A DNA stretch of 64,000 bases. Origin: Dyella sp. C9. GTDB lineage: Bacteria; Pseudomonadota; Gammaproteobacteria; Xanthomonadales; Rhodanobacteraceae. Both the position numbers and the translations under genes were made by a program. Below the pieces are notes generated by a model. The model was given only the letters and a program-made list of their open reading frames with translations, did no database searches and was not told the DNA's origin. The DNA lies in assembly GCF_003332825.1 (NCBI RefSeq), contig NZ_QIRF01000001.1:1-64000 (forward strand), read 5' to 3'. Shown here in pieces: positions 1-6,749 of the stretch. Numbering within the stretch: the stretch's first letter is position 1; each line of letters begins with the position of its first letter.

Positions 1-61
1 AGCTCGCTGCCTGTCTCGGGGGCTCGGAGAGGTGTATAAGAGAGACGTGTATAAGAGACCG
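1..61. other. Residual Nextera/Tn5 adapter at contig end (artefact)
   Basis: Bases 13-43 match the first 31 bases of the Nextera read-2 transposase adapter at 29 of 31 positions (it contains GGGCTCGGAGA followed by GTGTATAAGAGA). Bases 43-61 then match the 19-bp Tn5 mosaic end a second time at 17 of 19. Two partly overlapping adapter ends in tandem are typical of untrimmed, error-containing library sequence at an assembly edge. This stretch should not be read as genomic DNA, and the bases just after it may also be unreliable. Confidence 0.9.
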
Positions 62-89
62 GCGAGGGGCGGCGCACGAAGGCCACCCA

Positions 90-131
90 CAGGAGCGCAC
101 CCTGTGTGCGAAAAGCCTGCGTAGCGAAGCG
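90..131. repeat. Short interspersed REP-like repeat, copy 1 (partial)
   Basis: The stretch begins CAGGAGCGCACCCTGTGTGC and shares its first ~22 bases, with two C/T differences, with the start of a fuller palindromic copy at 55371-55438. GGAGCGCACCCTG-type repeats recur between genes in many Xanthomonadales and Pseudomonas genomes. Here only one arm is clear. The rest of 62-272 holds no gene I can support. Confidence 0.5.
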
Positions 132-272
132 CCAAAGAGGAGAGGACCACGTAGTGATGGTGCAAGCCCGTACCTACGTCACAGCCTGCAGGCCGGCCTC
201 ATTGGCGCCCCCATCAGCCACCCTTCGCCCCTGCTGCGACAGCAGTGCGCTTCTACGACGGGCACCCGGCGT

Positions 273-1148
273 TCAATCCTGGATGCGGCTGGTTTCGATG
301 CCCAGCTTGTGCAGCTGCGCCTGTACGCTGTCGGGGCCGGCCAGATGCCCGGCGCCCACGGCGATGAAACTCACGCCTGGCTGCTTCAGCCGCTCCGCAA
401 TGGTCTTGGCCCACGCTGCGTTGCGCTCAACGATCAGGCGCTGGTAGAGCAGCGGGCTGTCCTGGCGAAGGTCCTCGTCCTCGATGCGCGCGATGGCGGT
501 CGTATCGCCGTCGCGCCAGGCATCGATCAGCTCGCGCAGACGTGCCGGGCCATCGGCCACTTCCTTGAAGGATTGGCGCAGGAAATCCAGCTGCATCGCC
601 TCGGGCAGGTCGGCCAGCATCAGGATCTGCTGCTCGGAGGTTTCCAGCCCATCCACCGGCTTGCCGGCCTGGCTCATCTGGGCCTTGAGCAGCTTGTCGA
701 CGCCCTGGTTCGGGTCCAGTCCGGCCTGTACCAGCGGTGCCATGGTCAGCGTGAGCGCAGCCAGCCAGGGCCGCATCGGCTCCAGGGCGGCCGCACCGCC
801 CGGCAGCTTGGCGACTTCGGCGGCTTGTTCCAGGCGCTGCTGGTCCGCGCTGTCGAGCTTGCTGGAGAGCGGATGCCCCAGGTCCACGCCATGCTGCATC
901 ACCAGCGTCTGCATGGAGGCGGCATCGTCGTCCACGATCTCGATGCTCAGGCGCTGGCTTGCCTGCAGCGCCTTGTCCAGCGCGGGGGAGCGCCAGTGGG
1001 TGTCCGACGGCAGCAGGTGCACCGTGCCGAACAGGTACACCGTGGACTGGCCGCTGCGGGCAACCCACAGGCCAGGCTCCGCGGCGGCGGAAGAGACCAG
1101 CAACAGGCCGAGGACAAGGGCGGCACCAAAGCGTTGGAACAGGCTCAC
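273..1148 (-). CDS. TraB/GumN-family secreted protein
   Basis: Predicted 291-residue protein of the TraB/PrgY/GumN family. The N terminus is a hydrophobic signal peptide ending near SSAAA-E (residue 23), so export to the periplasm or envelope is likely. Family hallmarks are GTVH at residues 41-44 and a C-terminal GAGHLAG motif, both thought to form a metal-binding, peptidase-like active site. The GTG start is chosen because AGGA lies 8 bases upstream and the signal peptide begins there; an in-frame ATG at 1259 would add 37 unlikely residues. It is named after gumN next to the xanthan gum cluster, but no other gum genes are present here, so the substrate is unknown. Confidence 0.8.
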   Translation of the reverse strand: MSLFQRFGAALVLGLLLVSSAAAEPGLWVARSGQSTVYLFGTVHLLPSDTHWRSPALDKALQASQRLSIEIVDDDAASMQTLVMQHGVDLGHPLSSKLDSADQQRLEQAAEVAKLPGGAAALEPMRPWLAALTLTMAPLVQAGLDPNQGVDKLLKAQMSQAGKPVDGLETSEQQILMLADLPEAMQLDFLRQSFKEVADGPARLRELIDAWRDGDTTAIARIEDEDLRQDSPLLYQRLIVERNAAWAKTIAERLKQPGVSFIAVGAGHLAGPDSVQAQLHKLGIETSRIQD

Positions 1149-1164
1149 TGCGATTCCTGGGATG

Positions 1165-1199
1165 GCACCCGCGGGACGGCATGAGGATCCCGCGGGTGC
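1165..1199 (-). other. Strong hairpin in the leader of the GumN-like gene
   Basis: A perfect 12-bp inverted repeat (GCACCCGCGGGA and its complement) with an 11-base loop lies 16 bases upstream of the GTG start of the GumN-like gene and 105 bases downstream of the cfa stop. No T-run follows on either strand, so it is not a classical intrinsic terminator. It could be a weak terminator for cfa, a processing or stability hairpin, or a protein-binding palindrome. Confidence 0.5.
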
Positions 1200-1304
1200 A
1201 CTGTGTGGGGCGAAAAACGAAACGGTCCGCCGTGGTGACGGTCGTGCGTCATCGTACAACGCCGCGCGGCCGGACCGTCGGTCTTCGCAGCGCTGGCGGT
1301 CGAA

Positions 1305-2423
1305 CTAGCGGGGCACCCGCAATCCGCCGGGCACGCCATGGGGGCTCAGGGTGAGCTGCCACAACTGGTCGCGGCGGCTGCGGAACACCGCGGCCGAGAC
1401 GGCCAGGTAGAAACGCCACATGCGGCGGAAGCGGTCGTCGTACTGTTCCGACAGCTGCGGCCAGGCCGCATCGAAATTGGCGCGCCAGGCCATCAGCGTG
1501 CGGTCGTAGTCGGCGCCGAAGTTGTGCCAGTCCTCCACCACGAACAGGTCCTGCAGCGCGCCTGTTACCTGCGCGGCGGTGGGGATCATCGAATTGGGAA
1601 AGATGTACTTCTCGATCCACGGGTCGGGCCGGTTCTGCGCGCTGTTGCTGCCGATGCTGTGCAAGAGGAACAGGCCATCCTCGCGCAGGCACCGACGGGC
1701 CACTTCGAAGTAGGTGCGGTAGTTAAGCGCGCCGACGTGCTCGAACATGCCGATCGAGAAGATCGCGTCGAACGGCTCGTCCAGCTCTCGATAGTCCTGC
1801 AGGCGGATCTCGACCGGCAGGCCGTCACACAGTTCGCGCGCAAACTCCGCTTGCTCCTGCGAGACGGTGATGCCTACGCCCTCTACGCCATAAGTCTCGG
1901 CTGCGTACTTCAACGCCTCGCCCCAGCCGCAGCCGATGTCCAGCACGCGCTGGCCCGGCTTCAGGCGCAGCTTGCGGCAGATCAGGTCGAGCTTGGCCAC
2001 CTGCGCGTCGTCCAGGTTGTCCGCCTCGGCCCAATAGCCGCAGGAATACACCAGCCGCTTGCCCAGCATTGCCCGGAACAGGGCATTGCCGAGGTCGTAG
2101 TGCACCCGGCCGATATCGAAGGCGTGCTCGCCCCGCTGCAGGTTGACGAAGCGGGCCTTGAGGTGGGCCAGCAAGGTATCGAGCGAGCGCAGCTCGGTGT
2201 CGATGCGTGCGCCCAGCAGGCGGGTGAACATGCCGGCCAGGTCGTCGGCATCCCACCAGCCATCCATGTAGCTTTCGCCCAGTCCCAGCGAGCCATGGGC
2301 GAACACCCGCGCGTACACGCGATCGTCGTGGACGTGCATGTCGGTCGCCCCTAGGCCGTCCAGGTGGACGCCCGCATGTTCGAGCAGGCTGGCTGCGCGT
2401 GCTTTGAGTGAATCCTGGCTCAT
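1305..2423 (-). CDS. cfa: Cyclopropane-fatty-acyl-phospholipid synthase
   Basis: 372 residues, close to the 382 of E. coli Cfa. The enzyme transfers a methylene group from S-adenosylmethionine to cis double bonds of membrane phospholipid acyl chains, which hardens membranes in stationary phase or under acid stress. The SAM-binding motif LDIGCGWG is at residues 161-168. Other family motifs are present: HYDLGN near 108, YSCGYW near 126 with the active-site-region cysteine, FSIGMFEHVG, and HSIGSN. The protein is probably cytosolic and peripheral to the membrane. It stands alone: the GumN-like gene downstream is separated by 156 bases containing a hairpin. Confidence 0.93.
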   Translation of the reverse strand: MSQDSLKARAASLLEHAGVHLDGLGATDMHVHDDRVYARVFAHGSLGLGESYMDGWWDADDLAGMFTRLLGARIDTELRSLDTLLAHLKARFVNLQRGEHAFDIGRVHYDLGNALFRAMLGKRLVYSCGYWAEADNLDDAQVAKLDLICRKLRLKPGQRVLDIGCGWGEALKYAAETYGVEGVGITVSQEQAEFARELCDGLPVEIRLQDYRELDEPFDAIFSIGMFEHVGALNYRTYFEVARRCLREDGLFLLHSIGSNSAQNRPDPWIEKYIFPNSMIPTAAQVTGALQDLFVVEDWHNFGADYDRTLMAWRANFDAAWPQLSEQYDDRFRRMWRFYLAVSAAVFRSRRDQLWQLTLSPHGVPGGLRVPR

Positions 2424-2489
2424 GCGTTCCTCGTGTGGCGTGGCGACGAAGCAGGGATGCGCGTTGCGGGGGCGGGCGTGGCGACCGTT

Positions 2490-2834
2490 TCAAGCGGCCT
2501 TGGGCGGTTTTCCCAATACGCCGAAGCTTGCGGGAGCGATTGCATACACCGCGTCGACACCGCATGTGCGCACGGCGTCCAGCAGCGTCTTCGCCTGCTC
2601 CTCGGTCAACAGGAATTCCACCTTCACCGGCAAGTCGTCGGCCAGTTCGAAGAAGGCTTCCTCGTGCAGCACGCCATGACGGCCGTAGCCGCACACCGCG
2701 CGGAATGCGGAGCCGCCGCCGATGCCGCTCTTCTTGGCGCGCTCCAGCAACCATTCGTACAGCAGCTTGCCGTCGTGGCGCGCGAGGATGTGGCAGAAGA
2801 ACGTCAGGTATACGCCTTGATGCAGGGTTTCCAT
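2490..2834 (-). CDS. DUF190 family protein, partner of CrcB
   Basis: 114 residues. The ATG at 2834 is preceded by AGGAGG with 4 bases spacing, and this Shine-Dalgarno overlaps the TAG stop of crcB, so the two genes are very likely translationally linked. The sequence resembles DUF190 (PII-like fold) proteins, which often sit beside crcB. Their biochemical role is not established; a cytosolic regulator or accessory of fluoride handling is inferred from context. The in-frame extension upstream to 2936 runs through crcB and is ignored. Confidence 0.78.
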   Translation of the reverse strand: METLHQGVYLTFFCHILARHDGKLLYEWLLERAKKSGIGGGSAFRAVCGYGRHGVLHEEAFFELADDLPVKVEFLLTEEQAKTLLDAVRTCGVDAVYAIAPASFGVLGKPPKAA

Positions 2835-2842
2835 GGGGCCTC

Positions 2843-3229
2843 CTAGCTGCGCAGCACGGCGCGGGTGAGGGCGATGCCGGTCACCGTCATGGCGATCGAG
2901 CCCACCAGGTGCAGTGCGAGATGTCCACCGAACCACAGGTATTGCTGGCGCAGCAGCAGCGTGGTCGATTCAGCCGAAAAGGTCGAGAAGGTGGTCAGGC
3001 CGCCAAGGAAGCCGGTGGCCGCGAACAGGCGAAGCTCCGGCGGCAGGGTCTGGAAGTGGTCGAACACGCCCAGTACCACACCCATCAGCAGGCCACCCAG
3101 CAGGTTGGCGGCCAGCGTGCCCAGCGGCACGGTGGGAAACATGGGGTTGAGCAGCACACCCAGGGTCCAGCGCAGCCAGCAACCCAGCGCCCCCCCGATG
3201 CCTACGGCGACAAAACCAGAAAAGCCCAC
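2843..3229 (-). CDS. crcB: Fluoride ion channel CrcB/Fluc
   Basis: 128 residues, the usual length for a Fluc subunit, with four hydrophobic segments. Family signatures are GGALGCWLRW at 12-21, the pore asparagine N42 in GTLAANLLGG, and the phenylalanine-box motif TTFSTFS at 79-85 (F81 and F84). It forms dual-topology dimers in the inner membrane that let fluoride leave the cell. The start is GTG at 3229 because AAGGAG lies 6 bases before it; the longer reading from 3274 would begin inside the leader. A fluoride riboswitch lies about 70 bases upstream, and a DUF190 gene follows directly. Confidence 0.93.
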   Translation of the reverse strand: MGFSGFVAVGIGGALGCWLRWTLGVLLNPMFPTVPLGTLAANLLGGLLMGVVLGVFDHFQTLPPELRLFAATGFLGGLTTFSTFSAESTTLLLRQQYLWFGGHLALHLVGSIAMTVTGIALTRAVLRS

Positions 3230-3298
3230 GATCGTCTCCTTGCAAGTCTTTGGGGACTTCCCGGAAACAGGCACGCCTGCGCCCCGGGGACTCCGGTG

Positions 3299-3392
3299 GT
3301 GCAGGCATCATCAACCCGAAGGTGGTTTGCGCTTGCGCGTGTCGTCCCAGGCGGAAAGCAGTCGCCAAGCGCGGGAGGTATGCCATCTCCCC
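3299..3392 (-). ncRNA. Fluoride riboswitch (crcB motif)
   Basis: On the minus strand the aptamer begins with GGAGATGGCATACCTCC (complement of about 3374-3390), the characteristic 5' stem-loop of the crcB RNA. It ends with AACC-ACCTTCG-GGTT-GATGATGCC, the 3' helix followed by the conserved GATGATGCC. The loop GGCAT and the 3' ATGCC are complementary, as needed for the fluoride-binding pseudoknot. Between them a 7-bp helix (3329-3335 with 3366-3372) closes a variable insertion. The element ends about 70 bases before the crcB start, leaving room for an expression platform that holds a CAGGC-GT-GCCTG hairpin. Fluoride should turn crcB on. Confidence 0.87.
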
Positions 3393-3449
3393 GTGCGTGC
3401 ATGCTAGCCCAAGCGCCGGCAGTCGTCATGGCGGTGCGTGACGCAGCCC

Positions 3450-3463
3450 TTGATCGGGATCAA
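3450..3463 (+). promoter_or_regulatory. Perfect Anr/FNR box
   Basis: TTGAT-CGGG-ATCAA is an exact match to the FNR/Anr consensus TTGATN4ATCAA. A possible -10 element, TACGGT at 3485-3490, would place transcription start near 3497, putting the box centre about 40-41 bases upstream, the classical class II activating position. The next gene on this strand starts at 3519. Low-oxygen activation is inferred. Confidence 0.72.
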
Positions 3464-3518
3464 CCCCGGGGCGAAGGCAGCCGCTACGGTGCACCGATCC
3501 CGTGGACGAGGACACCCC

Positions 3519-3665
3519 ATGCATCCGGTATGGCACGCAATCCTCCTGGAGCCGGTCGGCTGGCTGGCGATCGGCGGCAGCATCGTGATGGTTGGCATCA
3601 TCCTCTCGGTAGGCCTGTACGTGCGCGCCAAGGTGCGCGAAGGGGAGCCGCGGCGCCACCGCTGA
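3519..3665 (+). CDS. Small single-span membrane protein, putative Anr target
   Basis: 48 residues: a short N terminus (MHPVWHAILLEPVGW), one hydrophobic segment at about residues 13-37, and a basic tail ending in EPRRHR. The ATG has GAGGA 6 bases upstream. I do not recognise the family. Size, topology and a perfect Anr/FNR box 55 bases upstream suggest a small inner-membrane protein made under low oxygen, perhaps an accessory subunit of a respiratory complex; that is inference. The basic C terminus is predicted cytoplasmic by the positive-inside rule. It is too short for certainty that it is translated. Confidence 0.55.
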   Translation: MHPVWHAILLEPVGWLAIGGSIVMVGIILSVGLYVRAKVREGEPRRHR

Positions 3666-3715
3666 AGCGGCTGGGGTCGCCATCGGTCATGGAGTGGGGC
3701 TTCAGGAGCGCCCGC

Positions 3716-3721
3716 TATAAT
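3716..3721 (+). promoter_or_regulatory. -10 element for the exporter gene
   Basis: Perfect TATAAT, 28 bases before the ATG at 3750. No good -35 hexamer is seen at the right spacing. Confidence 0.45.
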
Positions 3722-3749
3722 CGGCGTTCCTCGCCTGCACCCAAACGCC

Positions 3750-5018
3750 ATGACCTCTGCCCAGCGCAACGTCCAGCGCAGCCTGCCGCTGCTGCTGGCG
3801 GGGCTGTCGATGATCGGCCCGTTCTCGATGGACGCGGTGTTTCCCGCGTTCCCGCTGATCGGGGCGCGCTTTGGCGTGGACAGCGCGCAGCTGCAGCAAC
3901 TGGTCAGCATGTACCTCATCACCTATGCCGTGATGAGCCTGTTCCACGGGGCCATTTCCGATGCGATCGGGCGCAAGCCGGTGATCATCACCGGCATGGT
4001 GGTCTACGCCATCGCCTCGGCTGGTGCGGCCCTCTCCACCTCGTACGGCATGTTGCTGGCCTGCCGCGCGCTGCAAGGTGTGTGCGCCGGGGCCGGCCTG
4101 GTGGTGGGGCGCGCCATCGTGCGCGATTGCTATGCTGGCGCCGAAGCACAGCAGTTGATGTCACGGGTGATGATGATCTTCAGCATCGCCCCGGTGGTCG
4201 CACCCATCGTCGGCGCACAGCTGCTGTTCCTGGATGGCTGGCACGGGATCTTCTGGGTGCTGATGGGCTTCACCCTGATACTGGCGGTGGCGCTCACGCT
4301 GTACCTGGAGGAGAGCCATCCACCTGCCGCGCGCGTGCGGTTCCACCCGGCGACGCTGGTGCGCGGCTATCTGCAGTTTGGCCATGATCGGCTGTTCTGG
4401 CCCCTGCTGATCTCCTGCTCGGTGAATTTCGCGGGACTATTCCTCTACATCGCCTCGGCGCCGCGCATCATCCGTGACCTGCTTCACCTCTCCGCGCAGG
4501 GGTTTCCCTGGCTGTTCCTGCCGGTGGTGGCCGGATTGATGGGAGGCGCCTGGCTGTCGGGCCGCATGGCGAATCGCCGCAGCGTGTCCTACACGGTCAA
4601 CCTGGGTTACGGCGCAATGTTGTTGGCCTGTGCACTGCACCTGCTGATGGCGGTGGTGATGCCCGAGCCCGTGCTGCCATGGTCGATGCTGCCGTTGGTA
4701 CTGCATGGCGTGGGCGTGCAGCTGGCGTTCCCCACCTTGACCCTGCTGTTGCTCGATCGCTTTCCCCATCGTCGCGGCGGCGCTTCGGCCGTGCAGGCTT
4801 TTTCCAGCCTGTTGACCTGTGCGTTCGTGGCCGGCGTGATGTCGCCGTTGCTGTCGGGGCGCATGCTGTACCTGGCACTCGGCGCGAGCCTGCTCACGAT
4901 GGTGGGCTGGATTGCGTGGCGCAAGTATCACCGCATGACCCGGCGTCCCGTCGACGTGCAGAAGCTGGGGCCGACGGTCGAGACCGAACTGCAGACCGAG
5001 ATCACCGAGCCACGTTGA
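3750..5018 (+). CDS. MFS multidrug exporter, Bcr/CflA type
   Basis: 422 residues with about 12 predicted membrane helices. The motif DAIGRKPVII at 71-80 is MFS motif A. The N-terminal pattern (GLSMIGPFSMDAVFPAFP, then SMYLITYAVMSLFHGAISD) is typical of the Bcr/CflA subfamily, proton-driven exporters in the inner membrane that expel bicyclomycin, chloramphenicol, sulfonamides or, in some members, cysteine and arabinose. The actual substrate cannot be read from sequence. The gene has its own TATAAT element and ends 2 bases before the stop of the convergent gene at 5021. Confidence 0.85.
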   Translation: MTSAQRNVQRSLPLLLAGLSMIGPFSMDAVFPAFPLIGARFGVDSAQLQQLVSMYLITYAVMSLFHGAISDAIGRKPVIITGMVVYAIASAGAALSTSYGMLLACRALQGVCAGAGLVVGRAIVRDCYAGAEAQQLMSRVMMIFSIAPVVAPIVGAQLLFLDGWHGIFWVLMGFTLILAVALTLYLEESHPPAARVRFHPATLVRGYLQFGHDRLFWPLLISCSVNFAGLFLYIASAPRIIRDLLHLSAQGFPWLFLPVVAGLMGGAWLSGRMANRRSVSYTVNLGYGAMLLACALHLLMAVVMPEPVLPWSMLPLVLHGVGVQLAFPTLTLLLLDRFPHRRGGASAVQAFSSLLTCAFVAGVMSPLLSGRMLYLALGASLLTMVGWIAWRKYHRMTRRPVDVQKLGPTVETELQTEITEPR

Positions 5019-5020
5019 GG

Positions 5021-5542
5021 TTACCCGGCGTGCGGGAACAGCGGCTTCCCGCCATGGTCGAGTAAGCCATGGCGTACCAGCCATTCGTGCGCGTTGGCCG
5101 CGTCCTGCTCGAACCAGGCCCGGGTCGAGCCCAGCCGGAATGAGTAGCCCCAGGCGTCCATGTCGGCCATCAGGCGGTCACGGCCCACGCCGGGAAGGAC
5201 GTCGGCGAGCACGATCTGCAGGTAGCAGGTGGCGTCCTCTTCGTCGATCGAGTCGGTAGCGTCGGTGTGCACCTGGGCGCGCCGTTCTTCCGGCAGGACG
5301 ATCAGGTGACCGGCCTCGTGCAGCAGCGAGTGCACCGGGGTGTCGTCGCGGGCATAGACCGTGGTGCCGATGATGCCGGCCTCTTCGTCGCCCCAGAAGC
5401 TGCCGGGAATGGCGGTGCCTGGCGCCACATGCACCAGTGTCAGGCCGTAACGGGCCAGCAGCGCCGTGGCCGCGTCGACGCCAAGTTCGCCCAGGCGCAT
5501 CACGCTGGCTTCGGCAGGGGAGGGAGCAGGGGAGTCGTGCAT
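5021..5542 (-). CDS. Putative HEXXH metallopeptidase-like protein
   Basis: 173 residues, with no signal peptide or membrane segment. HEAGH at residues 75-79, preceded by hydrophobic residues (HSLLHEAGHLIV), is a zinc-binding HEXXH motif as in gluzincins and ImmA/IrrE-type proteases. An acidic stretch about 20-25 residues later (DSIDEEDATCYLQIVLAD) could supply the third metal ligand. The remaining sequence is not familiar, so this is a family-level guess. It lies just downstream of the min genes on the same strand, separated by two GC-rich hairpins, and converges with the exporter gene. Cytosolic location is likely. Confidence 0.55.
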   Translation of the reverse strand: MHDSPAPSPAEASVMRLGELGVDAATALLARYGLTLVHVAPGTAIPGSFWGDEEAGIIGTTVYARDDTPVHSLLHEAGHLIVLPEERRAQVHTDATDSIDEEDATCYLQIVLADVLPGVGRDRLMADMDAWGYSFRLGSTRAWFEQDAANAHEWLVRHGLLDHGGKPLFPHAG

Positions 5543-5551
5543 CGCAACGTG

Positions 5552-5607
5552 GCCGCCGCCCGGTAGGCGGCGGCGAAGAGGTTGGCGGGCGCGGGAGGCC
5601 CGCGCCC
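5552..5607 (-). terminator. Two GC-rich hairpins after minE
   Basis: Two perfect 9-bp stems lie side by side: 5552-5574 (GCCGCCGCC with a 5-base loop) and 5587-5607 (GGGCGCGGG with a 3-base loop). They sit between the minE stop and the start of the HEXXH gene. No U-run follows, so termination would be non-canonical. Confidence 0.4.
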
Positions 5608-5612
5608 TGGCC

Positions 5613-5882
5613 TCAGCCTGGCTTGGCTTCGGCCGGGTCGGGCAGCGCCACGGACAGTTCGAGGACCTCGTGTCCGCTGTCGCGCTCGACGTTGATGTTG
5701 ATGGCTTCGAGGTCGACGTGGACGTATTTCTTGATCACTTCGAGCAACTCGTTGCGCAGCAACGGCAGGTAGTCAGGGGCGCCACGGGTGGAGCGCTCCT
5801 GGGCCACGATGATGCGAAGACGTTCCTTGGCGACAACCGCAGTCGGTTCCGGCTTGCGCCTCAGGAAATCAAGAATACCCAT
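5613..5882 (-). CDS. minE: Cell division topological specificity factor MinE
   Basis: 89 residues, the usual MinE length. The N terminus MGILDFLRRK is the membrane-targeting helix, followed by the MinD-interacting segment (KERLRIIVAQERS) and the C-terminal topological-specificity domain. MinE stimulates the MinD ATPase, driving pole-to-pole oscillation that keeps MinC away from midcell. ATG at 5882 is chosen over an in-frame TTG three codons upstream because GGAGG lies 9 bases before the ATG and family members begin MGI/MGL. The ribosome site lies within the end of minD, so translation is coupled. Last gene of the min operon. Confidence 0.95.
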   Translation of the reverse strand: MGILDFLRRKPEPTAVVAKERLRIIVAQERSTRGAPDYLPLLRNELLEVIKKYVHVDLEAININVERDSGHEVLELSVALPDPAEAKPG

Positions 5883-5887
5883 CGCGA

Positions 5888-6703
5888 TCAACCTCCGAAT
5901 ACGCGCTGGAAGAAGCCCTTCTTGGGCGCGTCGAGGAAGCGCATGGTGCGTTCCTCGCCGAGGATGCGGGCCACGGTGTCGCTATAGGCCTGGCCGGCGT
6001 GGGAATTGTCGTCCAGGATCACCGGGACGCCCGCGTTGGAGGCAGCCAGCACGTTCTCCGATTCCGGAATCACGCCGACCACGTTGATGCCGAGGATTTC
6101 CTCCACGTCCTTGACGCTCAGCATCTCGCCCACCGCCACGCGGGCCGGGTTGTAGCGGGTCAGCAGCAGGTGCTGCTTGATCGCGCCGTCGCCGCGCTCG
6201 GCACGGCGGGTCTTGCTGGCCAGCAGGCCGAGGATGCGGTCCGAGTCGCGTACCGAGGACACCTCGGGGTTGACCACCACCACCGCGTGGTCGGCGAAGT
6301 ACATCGCCAGGTGCGCGCCCTTCTCGATGCCGGCCGGCGAGTCGCAAACGACGTAGTCGAAGCCTTCCTTGCCCAGCTCCTCGAGCACCTTTTCCACGCC
6401 CTCCTGGGTCAGCGCGTCCTTGTCGCGCGTCTGGCTGGCGGCCAGCACATAGAGGTTCTCGTAACGCTTGTCCTTGATCAGGGCCTGCTTGAGCGTGGCT
6501 TCGCCGTGCACGACGTTGACGAAGTCGTACACCACGCGCCGCTCGCAGCCCATGATCAGATCGAGGTTGCGCAGGCCGACGTCAAAATCGATCACCGCGA
6601 CTTTCTTGCCGGCCATGGCGAGGCCCGTGGCAAGCGAGGCACTGGTGGTGGTCTTGCCCACGCCACCCTTGCCCGAAGTGACAACGATAATCTCAGCAGT
6701 CAA
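5888..6703 (-). CDS. minD: Septum site-determining ATPase MinD
   Basis: 271 residues. The deviant Walker A motif GKGGVGKTTT is at 11-20, and the C-terminal amphipathic membrane-targeting helix is FFQRVFGG. MinD-ATP binds the inner membrane, recruits MinC and oscillates with MinE. The start codon is TTG, with GGAG 9 bases upstream; the nearest ATG (6709-6711) is out of frame and closes after five codons, so the TTG start is well supported. It lies 46 bases downstream of minC and 5 bases before minE. Confidence 0.96.
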   Translation of the reverse strand: MTAEIIVVTSGKGGVGKTTTSASLATGLAMAGKKVAVIDFDVGLRNLDLIMGCERRVVYDFVNVVHGEATLKQALIKDKRYENLYVLAASQTRDKDALTQEGVEKVLEELGKEGFDYVVCDSPAGIEKGAHLAMYFADHAVVVVNPEVSSVRDSDRILGLLASKTRRAERGDGAIKQHLLLTRYNPARVAVGEMLSVKDVEEILGINVVGVIPESENVLAASNAGVPVILDDNSHAGQAYSDTVARILGEERTMRFLDAPKKGFFQRVFGG

Positions 6704-6749
6704 GGCTCATCTCCGCAAAATGCTTTGTAGTAGTAATGATGGCTGTGGA

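Noticed and set aside
106..447. Short plus-strand open frame at the left edge.
   Set aside because: It overlaps the REP-like repeat and the end of the GumN-like gene, has no ribosome site, and the region is next to adapter sequence.
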